From the NCBI RefSeq assembly GCF_000422985.1, contig NZ_AUHC01000002.1, positions 124,001-188,000 on the forward strand: DNA of 64,000 nt. Reading direction: 5' to 3'. The first letter of the stretch is position 1, and each line of letters starts with the position of its first letter. The notes beneath the pieces were generated by a model that was given only the letters and a program-made list of their open reading frames with translations, did not search any database and was not told where the DNA came from. Origin of the DNA: Erythrobacter cryptus DSM 12079 (GTDB lineage: Bacteria > Pseudomonadota > Alphaproteobacteria > Sphingomonadales > Sphingomonadaceae). The translations under genes and the position numbers were made by a program. This document shows positions 24,572 to 33,254 of the stretch, piece after piece.

Positions 24572-25954
24572 ATGATGGAGAGCCGCTTGACCGCCACCCA
24601 CAGCCCCGCCGCCCCCGCTTCCGCCCCTGCCGCCGCGCCGGCTGCCAGCCCCGGCCCGCTGCGCATCGCCATTGCCGGGCTGGGCACGGTGGGCGCAGGC
24701 GTGATCCGCCTGCTCGACACCAACGCCGCCTTGATCGCCGCGCGCGCCGGGCGCCCGATCGAGGTGGTGGCGGTGAGCGCGCGCGACCGCGGCAAGCCGC
24801 GCGGGGTCGATATTTCGCGCTTCGCCTGGGAGGATGACATGATCGCGCTCGCCCGGCGCGATGATGTTGATGTGGTGGTCGAGCTGGTCGGCGGGGCCGA
24901 TGGCCCGGCGCTGGCCTGCTCGCGCGCGGCGCTGGCCGCGGGCAAGGGCCTGGTGACCGCCAACAAGGCGATGATCGCGCACCACGGGCTCGAGCTCGCC
25001 GAGCTTGCCGAAGGGCACGCCGCGCCGCTCAAGTTCGAGGCGGCGGTGGCCGGCGGCATCCCGGTGATCAAGGGGCTGCGCGAGGGCACCAGCGCCAATG
25101 CGCTCACCCGCGTCTATGGCATCCTCAACGGCACCTGCAATTACATCCTCTCCACCATGGAGCGCACCGGGGCCGATTTTGCCGAGGTGCTCGCCGAGGC
25201 CCAGGCCCATGGCTATGCCGAGGCCGATCCGGCCTTCGACATCGAGGGCGTGGATGCGGCGCACAAGCTCGCCATCCTCGCCGCGATCGGCTTTGGCACG
25301 CGGCTCGATTTTGCCAATGTCCAGATCAGCGGGATCACCGCGGTGCGCAGCCACGACATCGCCCAGGCCGCCGCGCTCGGCTTTGTCATCCGCCTGATTG
25401 GTGAAGCTGATGTGGAAGAGACGCCGCAAGGGCCGCGCCTGCTCCAGCGGGTGCGCCCCTGTCTCGTCGCCCGCGGCCACCCCCTGAGCGCGGTGGACGG
25501 GCCGACGAATGCCGTGGTGGCCGAGGGCAATTTCTCCGGGCGGCTGCTGTTCCAGGGTGCCGGCGCCGGCGACGGGCCGACCGCGAGCGCGGTGGCGGCC
25601 GACCTCATCGACATTGCCCGCGACGAGGTGGGGGCGCCCTTCTCGATCCCCGTCGCCCGGCTGGCGGCGCTGCCCCCGGCCGAGCCGGGCCACCGCCTCG
25701 CGCGCACCTACCTGCGCTTCATGGTCAAGGACCGGCCCGGGGTGCTGGCGGAGCTGACCGCGGCGATGCGCGACGGGGATGTCTCGATCGAAAGCCTGAT
25801 CCAGCAGGGCCGCGGCGATGGCGAGGGCGCGGTGATGGTGGCGATGGTCACCCACGAGGGGCCCGAGGCCCACGTCGCGCGCGCGCTGGCGCTGCTCGAA
25901 GGCTCGGACAGCCTTACCGCGCCGCCGCTGGTGCTGCCGATCCTGCCGCTCTAG
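24572..25954 (+). CDS. hom: Homoserine dehydrogenase
   Basis: 460 residues. It reduces aspartate semialdehyde to homoserine with NAD(P)H, the branch point to Thr and Met. The nucleotide-binding GLGTVGAG (36-43), the catalytic-domain segment GILNGTCNYILSTM, and AEADPAFDIEGVDAAHKLAIL are conserved. A C-terminal ACT domain (about 385-455, RFMVKDRPGVLAELT) would give feedback control by threonine. The first 28 residues are Ala/Pro-rich and unconserved, so the true start may lie a few codons downstream. The gene overlaps the convergent next gene by 4 bases at the stops. Confidence 0.95.
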   Translation: MMESRLTATHSPAAPASAPAAAPAASPGPLRIAIAGLGTVGAGVIRLLDTNAALIAARAGRPIEVVAVSARDRGKPRGVDISRFAWEDDMIALARRDDVDVVVELVGGADGPALACSRAALAAGKGLVTANKAMIAHHGLELAELAEGHAAPLKFEAAVAGGIPVIKGLREGTSANALTRVYGILNGTCNYILSTMERTGADFAEVLAEAQAHGYAEADPAFDIEGVDAAHKLAILAAIGFGTRLDFANVQISGITAVRSHDIAQAAALGFVIRLIGEADVEETPQGPRLLQRVRPCLVARGHPLSAVDGPTNAVVAEGNFSGRLLFQGAGAGDGPTASAVAADLIDIARDEVGAPFSIPVARLAALPPAEPGHRLARTYLRFMVKDRPGVLAELTAAMRDGDVSIESLIQQGRGDGEGAVMVAMVTHEGPEAHVARALALLEGSDSLTAPPLVLPILPL

Positions 25955-26628
25955 TTGCGCTTCTTGCCCGATCGCGGGGGCACCACGGTCTTGATGCCGG
26001 CCGCCTCGCGCCGCGCCTTCTCCTCTTCCTCAGAGAGTTCGCCGTCCTGGCCGAGCGGGGGGAGGCCGCGGGCGATGCGGTCGGCATCCGATCCGGCCGG
26101 GGCGGGGGGCAGGGCCTCGACATCGATATAGAGCACCGGGGGCGGCACCCCGCCAAGGCTGATGCCCTTGCCATTGTCGGGAATGCCGAAAAGATCGGGC
26201 GCGCGCGGGGCGCCCTTGAGCGCGGTCTCCTCGGCATAGCGGCGCTGGCTTGCGGCGCGATCCCCGGTGAGCGGCGCCTTGCCCTCGCTTCCGGTGGAGC
26301 CGCAGACCACGATCTCGCCGCTGATCCGTCCGGCCTCGGCACGATCGACACATTCCCGCTGCTGCGCCGCGCTCGCCTCGGCGCGCGGCACGGTGACCAT
26401 CAGGTTGATGCGCGGGCGCGGCTCGGCCTCGGGCGCGGGTGGGGGCGCGGGCGGGGGCGCACCATCGTCGGCACTGGCGCCATCGCCGGCACTGGCGCCG
26501 CTCGCAGCGGGCGGGGCGGCTGTCGCGAGGCTGTCATCCGCGGCGCGCACAGGCCCGCCCGAAGCGGCAAGGGCGAACACGGCCAGAGCGGCAAAAGCGG
26601 GCACACGGGGCTTGGCTCTGCTCGACAA
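25951..26628 (-). CDS. Exported Pro/Ala-rich protein of unknown function
   Basis: 225 residues. Signal peptide of about 30 residues ending ASGGPVRAA, then a low-complexity Ala/Pro region (40-70). A conserved-looking core follows: VTVPRAEASAAQQRECVDRAEAGRISGEIVVCGS, in which the two cysteines and the EIVVCG pattern recur in sphingomonad exported proteins. The tail is charged (SEEEEKARREAA). It overlaps hom by 4 bases tail to tail and its start is 80 bases from glpX, divergently. No known domain. Confidence 0.75.
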   Translation of the reverse strand: MSSRAKPRVPAFAALAVFALAASGGPVRAADDSLATAAPPAASGASAGDGASADDGAPPPAPPPAPEAEPRPRINLMVTVPRAEASAAQQRECVDRAEAGRISGEIVVCGSTGSEGKAPLTGDRAASQRRYAEETALKGAPRAPDLFGIPDNGKGISLGGVPPPVLYIDVEALPPAPAGSDADRIARGLPPLGQDGELSEEEEKARREAAGIKTVVPPRSGKKRN

Positions 26629-26708
26629 ACCGGTCTCCGTCCGCCTATGCGCTCAGGCGATAAGAACAAGGGTCACAGCAACCAGACAGACAGAGGGCTG
26701 AATTGCGC

Positions 26709-27740
26709 ATGAACCTGACCAGCGATAACCCCACCACCCCTGCTGGGCAAGCCGTGAGCCAACCGGCCGCCAGCGACGGCGCGATCGCGCGGGTGCTGGT
26801 GCTCGAGATGGTGCGCGTCACCGAAGCCGCGGCGATCGCCGCCTCAAAGCTGATCGGGCGGGGGGACGAGAAGGCCGCCGATGCCGCCGCGGTGGCGGCG
26901 ATGCGCAAGGCCTTCGACAATCTCTATATCGATGGCACCGTGGTGATCGGCGAGGGCGAGCGCGACGAGGCGCCGATGCTGTTCATCGGCGAGAAGGTGG
27001 GGATGGGCAAGGGGCCCAGGATCGACATTGCCTTGGATCCGCTCGAAGGCACCACCATCACCGCCAAGGCCGGGCCCAATGCGCTCGCCGTGCTCGCCGC
27101 GGCCGAGGAAGGCTGCCTGCTCAACGCCCCCGATGTCTATATGGACAAGATCGCGGTCGGCCCGGGCTATCCCGATGGCATCATCGATCTCGCCCGGTCG
27201 CCGACCGAGAACGTCAAGGCCGTGGCCGCGGCCAAGGGGGTGGACCCGTCGCAGATCAATGTCTGCGTGCTCGATCGCCCGCGCCATGCCGAGCTGATTG
27301 CCGAGCTGCGCGCGCTCGGCTGCGGGGTGGTGCTGATCGGCGATGGCGATGTCGCCGGGGTGATCGCGGTGACCGACGAGGAGACCACCATCGATCTTTA
27401 CATGGGCCAGGGCGGCGCGCCCGAAGGGGTGCTCGCCGCCGCGGCGCTGCGCTGCGTGGGCGGGCAGTTCAACGGCCGGCTGGTGTTCCGCAACGAGGAC
27501 GAGAAGGCCCGGGCAAGGAAGTGGGGCATTACCGATTTCAACCGCATCTACCGGCTCGAGGATCTCGCCCGGGGCGATTGCATCTTTGCCGCCACCGGGG
27601 TGACCTCGGGCTCGCTGCTCGATGGGGTCAAGCGCCGCCGCAAGCCCACCGGCGAGACGATCCTCACCACCGAAAGCGTGGTGATGCGCGCCTCCTCGGG
27701 CACGGTGCGCTGGATCAGGGGCGAGCACCGCATCGGATAG
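26709..27740 (+). CDS. glpX: Class II fructose-1,6-bisphosphatase
   Basis: 343 residues from ATG 26709 (GAGGG upstream; a TTG two codons earlier is less likely). It removes the 1-phosphate of fructose-1,6-bisphosphate in gluconeogenesis, cytoplasmic, metal-dependent. Motifs: GEGERDEAPM (81-90) and DPLEGTT (110-116), both metal ligands of the Li-sensitive phosphatase fold, and the C-terminal IFAATGVTSGSLLDGV. Length is standard. Stands alone; divergent from the exported gene and convergent with the flavoprotein. Confidence 0.95.
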   Translation: MNLTSDNPTTPAGQAVSQPAASDGAIARVLVLEMVRVTEAAAIAASKLIGRGDEKAADAAAVAAMRKAFDNLYIDGTVVIGEGERDEAPMLFIGEKVGMGKGPRIDIALDPLEGTTITAKAGPNALAVLAAAEEGCLLNAPDVYMDKIAVGPGYPDGIIDLARSPTENVKAVAAAKGVDPSQINVCVLDRPRHAELIAELRALGCGVVLIGDGDVAGVIAVTDEETTIDLYMGQGGAPEGVLAAAALRCVGGQFNGRLVFRNEDEKARARKWGITDFNRIYRLEDLARGDCIFAATGVTSGSLLDGVKRRRKPTGETILTTESVVMRASSGTVRWIRGEHRIG

Positions 27741-27800
27741 CCCTGCGCTAGGACGGCGTCCCGCGCGCGGCTGGCTCTAGGCGGGCGGGCAGGCAGGCGC

Positions 27801-29210
27801 CTAGAGGCCGAACAGGCGCCGCACCGCCGGGTGCGGCATCAGCGTGCCGGGGGGATAGTGCCGCAAGTGCAGCGCGCGCATCGCGGCGAGGTGCTGCGCC
27901 CCCAGCACCGCGGCGAAATCCTCCACCAGCGCGCTCTTGCCCCAGTGCGGGCGCACCCCGGGAAAGGCGCTGCTCACCGCGCGTTGCAGCCGCTCGAGCC
28001 AGGCATAGTCGCGCACATCGGCAAACAGGTCGATCGCCGCGGCCGGGCCGCCGAAATTGCCGGCAAAGGGTAGGTCGCTCGCATCGGCACATTCGCGCAC
28101 CGAGATCAGGCTCTTGAGCACGAAGCCGAGCGGGCGCAGCCGCCGCGCCTCCTCCATGATGAAGCGCACCACCGCCTCGGTCGCATCGAGCGGCACGAAG
28201 AAGGCGAGGTTGTAGGCGGTGAAGGTGGTCGAGAAGAAGCCGGTGAGAAGATCGGGGGCGCGCTGCGATTTGAGCAGCGGTTCGGGATCGTAGAGGTAAT
28301 CGAGATCGTCGGGCGCGGTGATGAGGCGCCGGTGGCTGCGCGGATCGATCCGATCGGCGGCGCGTTGCAGCCAATAGCGCGCCGCTGGCACCATCCGGTC
28401 GAAGGCCCACAGGCGGCGCAAGAGGGCCTCGATCAGCCCCTTGAGCGTGAGCAGCGGCGCGCGCGCCTGGCGCGGCCCCTTGCCCGCGCGCACCGGGCGC
28501 AGGGTGTGGAGCATGATCAGCGGATCGGCCGGATCGCTGTAGGGCACGATCGCCGCGGTCACCGCGATCGCGCCGCGCGCGAGCGCGGCCTTCTTTGACA
28601 GGCGCGTGACCCAGGCATCGGACTGGAAGCTCTCGAGCGGCGCGGTGCGCAGGGTGACGCTGAAGATCGGGCCGATCATCCCGAAGGAGAGCGCGGCATA
28701 GGGAAAATCGGGGTCGCCGCGGTTGAGCGTGACCTTCTGCCCCCGGCCATCGAGGAAGGTGAGCGAGGTGACCGCCTGGGCCATCACCGCCTGTTCCCCA
28801 TAGCCATGGGTGCCGCCCATCAGCGCGCCGATCACCGTCTGCGCCATGTAATTGCCGCTGTTGAGCATCCGCCGCCCGTGCGCGCGCAGCAGCTCCTTGA
28901 GTTCGCGCACGCTCACCGAGGGGCCGCAGGTGGCGGTCTTGCTCACCGGGTCGTAATGCGCGTCCTTGAATGCCGCCTTGCCCAGGTGAAGCGCGGTGAT
29001 GCCGGGGATCACCTGGATGCCGTTGTAGCTGTGCGACTGGCCGATGCAGCTGTAGGGCCGGCCCTCGAGCGCGCCGATCAGCGCGGCCTCGCTCGGCGGG
29101 CTGGTGACATGGGCAAGGCCGGTAAAGACCCCCATCCATGATCTGACCTCGCTCTGCCCATCGGCGCTGGCCTTCGCCCCGCCTTTCATCAGCCCCCCAA
29201 ACCGCCCCAT
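27801..29210 (-). CDS. FAD-linked oxidase, D-arabinono-1,4-lactone oxidase family
   Basis: 469 residues from ATG 29210; the frame runs 76 codons further upstream without conservation. The N-terminal FAD-binding fold includes YSCIGQSHSYNG (about 60), whose His corresponds to the flavin-linking position of this oxidase class, SVSVRELKELLRAHG and TVIGALMGGTHGYG. The C-terminus carries the ALO hallmark region around LFADVRDYAWLERLQRA and HWGKS. Family members oxidise aldonolactones or polyols using O2; the substrate here is unknown. Convergent with glpX. Confidence 0.85.
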   Translation of the reverse strand: MGRFGGLMKGGAKASADGQSEVRSWMGVFTGLAHVTSPPSEAALIGALEGRPYSCIGQSHSYNGIQVIPGITALHLGKAAFKDAHYDPVSKTATCGPSVSVRELKELLRAHGRRMLNSGNYMAQTVIGALMGGTHGYGEQAVMAQAVTSLTFLDGRGQKVTLNRGDPDFPYAALSFGMIGPIFSVTLRTAPLESFQSDAWVTRLSKKAALARGAIAVTAAIVPYSDPADPLIMLHTLRPVRAGKGPRQARAPLLTLKGLIEALLRRLWAFDRMVPAARYWLQRAADRIDPRSHRRLITAPDDLDYLYDPEPLLKSQRAPDLLTGFFSTTFTAYNLAFFVPLDATEAVVRFIMEEARRLRPLGFVLKSLISVRECADASDLPFAGNFGGPAAAIDLFADVRDYAWLERLQRAVSSAFPGVRPHWGKSALVEDFAAVLGAQHLAAMRALHLRHYPPGTLMPHPAVRRLFGL

Positions 29211-29671
29211 GGCCCCCGTTACGACCCGCCTGCCTGCGCCCGCGCATGTTCGAGCACCGGCGGCGCCAAGGCAAGGAAAATCCCCGGCAATCGCGCCCGG
29301 TCTTACCCGCCTGGCCTTGCCCGGCGGCGCAGGGCGGCGCGCGGAGCGGCGCAGGGCATGGTTGCGGATGGTGGCGGGAAGCACACCATGCCAGATCGGC
29401 GGATCGGCCCTGGCATTGGCATGGGCACAGGTTGCCACACGCCCGCGGCGGTGATCGTGCCGAACGGCGCATTGAGATCAACCTCGCGCGGCGCGATCAC
29501 CCCATGGCCGAAGACGACAGGGGAGATGCCGGCCGCCAGTTCCTGCGCGTTGATGCGCCAGCCCGGCAAGGCTGGCGCACCCCTTTGCGACCATACGCCA
29601 TTTTGCCCCAGCGCCGGCACGCGCCAGCGCCCCTTGACGCGGTGAGGGGCGTGGGCGCCTGCGGCCCCGGC
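29211..29671. other. Gene-poor 461-base gap between the flavoprotein and thiolase genes
   Basis: No gene is convincing. The best candidate is a minus-strand frame of 105 codons (29303-29620) whose middle (WRINAQELAAGISPVVFGHG) looks protein-like and has high third-position GC, but it has no recognisable family or ribosome site and becomes Arg-rich at its end. It may be a remnant of an older gene or chance. Confidence 0.5.
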
Positions 29672-30853
29672 CTAGAACACCTCGAACAGCCCGGCTGCGC
29701 CCATGCCGCCGCCCACGCACATGGTGACGACGACATATTTCGCCCCGCGGCGCTTGCCCTCGATCAGCGCGTGGCCGACGCAGCGCGCCCCCGTCATCCC
29801 ATAGGGATGGCCGATCGAGATCGAGCCGCCGTTGACGTTGAGGATGTCGTTGGGGATGCCGAGCGTGTCGCGGCAATAGAGCACCTGCACCGCGAAGGCC
29901 TCGTTGAGTTCCCACAGGCCGATATCGTCCATGGCAAGCCCATGGGCCTTGAGCAGCTTGGGGATCGCAAACACCGGGCCGATGCCCATTTCATCGGGCT
30001 CGGTGCCGGCCACCGCCATGCCGACATAGCGGCCGAGCGGGGCAAGGCCCTTCTTCTCGGCGAGCTTGGCTTCCATCAGCACCGCGGCCGAGGAGCCATC
30101 GGAAAGCTGCGAGGCATTGCCGGCGGTGATGTTCATCCCCGGCCCCATCACCGGCTGGAGCGCGGCCAGGCCTTCAAGGGTGGTGTCGGGGCGGTTGCCC
30201 TCGTCCTTGGTGAGCGTCACCTCGACATCGCTGACTTCGCCAGTGGCCTTGTCCTTCACCTTCATGGTGGTGGTGACCGGCACGATCTCGTCATCGAACT
30301 TGCCGGCGGCCTGGGCCGCGGCGGTGCGCTGCTGCGATTGCAGGGCATATTCGTCCTGCGCCTCGCGGGTGATGCCGTAGCGCTTGGCCACCACTTCGGC
30401 GGTGCCGAGCATCGGCATGTAGATGTCCTTGTGCATCGCGATCAGCGAGGGATCGGGCATCACGCGCATTTCTGCGGTCTGCACCAGGCTGATCGAATCC
30501 TGCCCGCCGCCCACGACGATATCCATCTGGTCGGTGATGATCTGCTTGGCCGCGGTGGCAATCGCCATCAGGCCGCTTGAGCACTGGCGGTCGATGGTCT
30601 GGGCGGCGACTGTCACCGGGCAGCCGGCGCGCAGCGCCACCTGCCGGCCGATATTTCCGGCCTGGGTGCCCTGGGTGAGCACGCAGCCCCACACCACATC
30701 GTCGATTTCGCCCGGCTCGATCCCGGCGCGCGCGATCGCCGGGGCAAGGCTGAGCGCGCCCAGCGTCGGGCCGAGCGTGGCATTGAAGGCGCCCTTGTAG
30801 GCGCGCCCGATCGGGGTGCGGGCGGTGGAGACGATAACAGCGTCACGAGCCAT
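29672..30853 (-). CDS. Acetyl-CoA acyltransferase (thiolase)
   Basis: 393 residues. Thiolases condense or cleave acyl-CoA in fatty-acid or polyester metabolism. Catalytic residues are present: nucleophile Cys91 (QCSSGL), His349 ([12 protein letters not shown]) and Cys379 (TMCVGGGMG). The start [16 protein letters not shown] and length fit the family. It does not distinguish a biosynthetic from a degradative role. The MaoC-type hydratase gene lies 130 bases upstream on the same strand, so the pair may act in one acyl-CoA pathway. Confidence 0.93.
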   Translation of the reverse strand: MARDAVIVSTARTPIGRAYKGAFNATLGPTLGALSLAPAIARAGIEPGEIDDVVWGCVLTQGTQAGNIGRQVALRAGCPVTVAAQTIDRQCSSGLMAIATAAKQIITDQMDIVVGGGQDSISLVQTAEMRVMPDPSLIAMHKDIYMPMLGTAEVVAKRYGITREAQDEYALQSQQRTAAAQAAGKFDDEIVPVTTTMKVKDKATGEVSDVEVTLTKDEGNRPDTTLEGLAALQPVMGPGMNITAGNASQLSDGSSAAVLMEAKLAEKKGLAPLGRYVGMAVAGTEPDEMGIGPVFAIPKLLKAHGLAMDDIGLWELNEAFAVQVLYCRDTLGIPNDILNVNGGSISIGHPYGMTGARCVGHALIEGKRRGAKYVVVTMCVGGGMGAAGLFEVF

Positions 30854-30983
30854 GGTGGGGTATCCTCAGATCAAGGCCCCTCTGCCCGAGAGGCAAGGGG
30901 GCGGGGTGGGGGGGCGGGTGGAGAGGCTGGCGCGCCTTTCCACCCTTCATGCGCGCTTCAGCGCGCGGCAATTGCAGCGGCGA

Positions 30984-31433
30984 TCAGACGAAATATTGCG
31001 TGATCCACTCGCAGATCAGCGCGGGCTTGTCCTCGCCCTCGATCTCGATGGTGATCTCGGCGGTCTGCTGCCACTGGCCGGGGCGCTTCTCGATCATCTC
31101 GAGCAGCTTCCAGTGGCCGCGGATGCGCTTGCCCGCACGCACCGGGGCGATGAAGCGGGTCTTGTTGCCGCCATAGTTGACGCCCATCTTGATCCCGTCG
31201 ATGCGCGGCATGTCGGAATTGGCGGCAAGATAGGGGATCATCGACAAGGTGAGAAAGCCATGGGCGATGGTCCCGCCGAAGGGGGTCATCTTGGCCAGTT
31301 CCTCGTTGACGTGGATGAACTGGTGATCGCCGGTGGCATCGGCGAACTTGTTGATGCGCTCCTGGCTCATCTCCACCCATTGGCTGGTGCCGATATGCTC
31401 GCCCACCTTGGCGGCCAGTTCCTGCGGGTTCAT
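30984..31433 (-). CDS. MaoC-family (R)-hydratase
   Basis: 149 residues from ATG 31433 with an AGGAGGAGGAG ribosome site. Hot-dog fold hydratase 2 motif: FADATGDHQFIHVNEE (catalytic Asp/His) and FGGTIAHGFLTLSM. Hydrates trans-2-enoyl-CoA to the (R)-3-hydroxyacyl-CoA. The neighbour is a thiolase; a role in fatty-acid degradation or polyester precursor supply is inferred. Confidence 0.9.
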   Translation of the reverse strand: MNPQELAAKVGEHIGTSQWVEMSQERINKFADATGDHQFIHVNEELAKMTPFGGTIAHGFLTLSMIPYLAANSDMPRIDGIKMGVNYGGNKTRFIAPVRAGKRIRGHWKLLEMIEKRPGQWQQTAEITIEIEGEDKPALICEWITQYFV

Positions 31434-31537
31434 CGCTCCTCCTCCTCCTTGGCTTGTGCGCGGCGGGCAGGGGCGCCCGCGGCCCGGTTCGTGGGCGATC
31501 TCATGGCGCAACAACGGGGGGAGCGCAACCGAGCGGC

Positions 31538-32920
31538 CTATGCCGCTACGGCACCGCCGAGCGCCGGGGCGGGGGTGGCCGGCTTGCGGCTGCTGCGGGC
31601 AAGATTGGCCCGGGCCGAATCGATCCGCGCGCAATAGGTATGAAGGCCGATCTGCAGCCCCACCAGCATCAGCATCACCGGCTGATAGGCGATCCCCTGG
31701 AACAGCGCCCCGACGAGATAGATGAGCGCGCCCATCTGCAGCGCCGCGGCAAAGGGCGCGATCCAGCGCTCGGCCTCGTCGCTGCGGCGGCGCCAGCGGC
31801 GCTGGATGCGCTCCATCTGCCACAGGCCGAGAAGATGGAGCAAAACCCAGATGGCAAGGCCGGGCCAGCCCTGTTCGCCCAGCACCTCGAACACCGAGGA
31901 GTGGAAGGCGCGGGCCTTGTCCTCGACCTCGCGGTATTCGATCGTGGTGGTGTTGCCATCGACCGTCTTGACCGGCATGACATAGGTGAAGCGGTTGGAG
32001 CGATAGGCATCAAAGCCCCCACCAAACGGCTTTTCGGCGACATAATCGAGCGTCCAGCGCCACACCGCCACCCTGGTCGAGGCGCTTTCATCGCCCGAGG
32101 GCGAAAGGATGGTGGCCATGCGCTCATAGTAGCTCTGCGGCAGGAAGGGCAGCGCCGCCAGCCCCAGCGCCCCGGCGCCGAGGATGAACAGCAGCCGCCG
32201 CCTGGTGTAGCGCAGCATCAAGAGGCCGAGCGCGGCGATGCACAACAGGCCGGTGCGCGCCTCGGTGCCGATCGGGATGAGCAGGCAGGCAAAGGTGAGC
32301 GCCGCGGCAAACAGGCTCACCAGCCAGTGCGGGCGAAAGATCGTGCCGTGGCGGGCAAACCACCAGATCAGCGGGATGAGCCCGATCGCCACCGTGGCGA
32401 GTGTCGAGCTTTCATAGATGCCCGAATTGTCGTTGACGAAGAAATGGAGGTTGGCATAGCCGCCGCCGCCCAGCACCGTCTTCATCCCCGCGCCGATCAC
32501 GATGGTGGCGACCGAAAGGGTCAGGACGAGCGCCAGCCCCTCGATCCGCGCCCGGGTGGTGAGCGTGAGCGGCAGGAAGATCGCAAACAGCAGCGCCTTC
32601 CACACCCAGTCCCACTTGGTTGCCGCTTCCTCGGGAAAATCGGCCCTGCCGGTGGTCCAGAAGCACCAGATGAGCAGCGCGAGCAGCAGCCCCTGGCGCA
32701 AGGTGAAGCGCGCGCCCGTCTTGCGGTCGAGCACGAGCCAGCCGCCAAAGGCCGCGGCAAAGGCGATCAGCGAGACCGGGATCGAGGTGATGATGCCATA
32801 GCCGATGCGCTGGGGCGCGAGGATGTCGATATAGACATAGAGCAGCACCCACAGGAACGGGCGCTTGAGCCCGAGCACCAGCACACAGGCGATGAAGGCG
32901 AGGAAGAAAAGATCGAGCAT
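31538..32920 (-). CDS. O-antigen-ligase-like protein, exosortase A-associated (TIGR03097 type)
   Basis: 460 residues from ATG 32920, overlapping the upstream stop by one base (TGATG). Many membrane segments. The opening MLDLFFLAFIACVLVLGLKR and YIDILAPQRIGYGII is characteristic of the Wzy/ligase-type proteins linked to exosortase A loci, which are thought to join polysaccharide to lipid or protein carriers. The large periplasmic loop with RVAVWRWTLDYVAEKPFGGGFDAYRSN holds residues conserved in this ligase group. The C-terminal tail is Ala/Arg-rich. xrtA itself and PEP-CTERM proteins are not in the window. Confidence 0.9.
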   Translation of the reverse strand: MLDLFFLAFIACVLVLGLKRPFLWVLLYVYIDILAPQRIGYGIITSIPVSLIAFAAAFGGWLVLDRKTGARFTLRQGLLLALLIWCFWTTGRADFPEEAATKWDWVWKALLFAIFLPLTLTTRARIEGLALVLTLSVATIVIGAGMKTVLGGGGYANLHFFVNDNSGIYESSTLATVAIGLIPLIWWFARHGTIFRPHWLVSLFAAALTFACLLIPIGTEARTGLLCIAALGLLMLRYTRRRLLFILGAGALGLAALPFLPQSYYERMATILSPSGDESASTRVAVWRWTLDYVAEKPFGGGFDAYRSNRFTYVMPVKTVDGNTTTIEYREVEDKARAFHSSVFEVLGEQGWPGLAIWVLLHLLGLWQMERIQRRWRRRSDEAERWIAPFAAALQMGALIYLVGALFQGIAYQPVMLMLVGLQIGLHTYCARIDSARANLARSSRKPATPAPALGGAVAA

Positions 32921-33162
32921 CAGGGTGCCCGCGGCGCTTGGCGCGCGCCCATCCCGGCCTGGGCCTCGGCCGCATCCCCGGCCGCGCGGGCGCGGCGCGC
33001 GGCGCTGCGGCCTGCGGCGCTGCGCGCGGCGCGGTTGGTTTCGGTCTCGGCCTCGATCGCGCTGATGAGCGGATCGGCATCGAGCCCGTCGCGCAGCAGC
33101 AGCCGCAGGAAGGCCAGCGCCATCAGGCCATGGCCAAGCAGCAGCGCAAACTTGTCGATCAT
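32920..33162 (-). CDS. Small membrane protein of unknown function
   Basis: 80 residues. A hydrophobic helix (FALLLGHGLMALAFLRLLL, residues 5-23) followed by an Asp/Glu-rich then Ala/Arg-rich tail. It overlaps the O-ligase start by one base, so translation is coupled, and diverges from the glycosyltransferase gene 92 bases away. Expressed coupling supports a real gene; no family recognised. Confidence 0.6.
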   Translation of the reverse strand: MIDKFALLLGHGLMALAFLRLLLRDGLDADPLISAIEAETETNRAARSAAGRSAARRARAAGDAAEAQAGMGARQAPRAP

Positions 33163-33254
33163 CTCGTGGTGGCTCCGGGCCGCGGCGGTGCGCCGTTCCT
33201 ACCCCGGTGGCGGTTGACGCCGCGTTAAGCACGCCCGCGCTATGCCCCGCGGCC

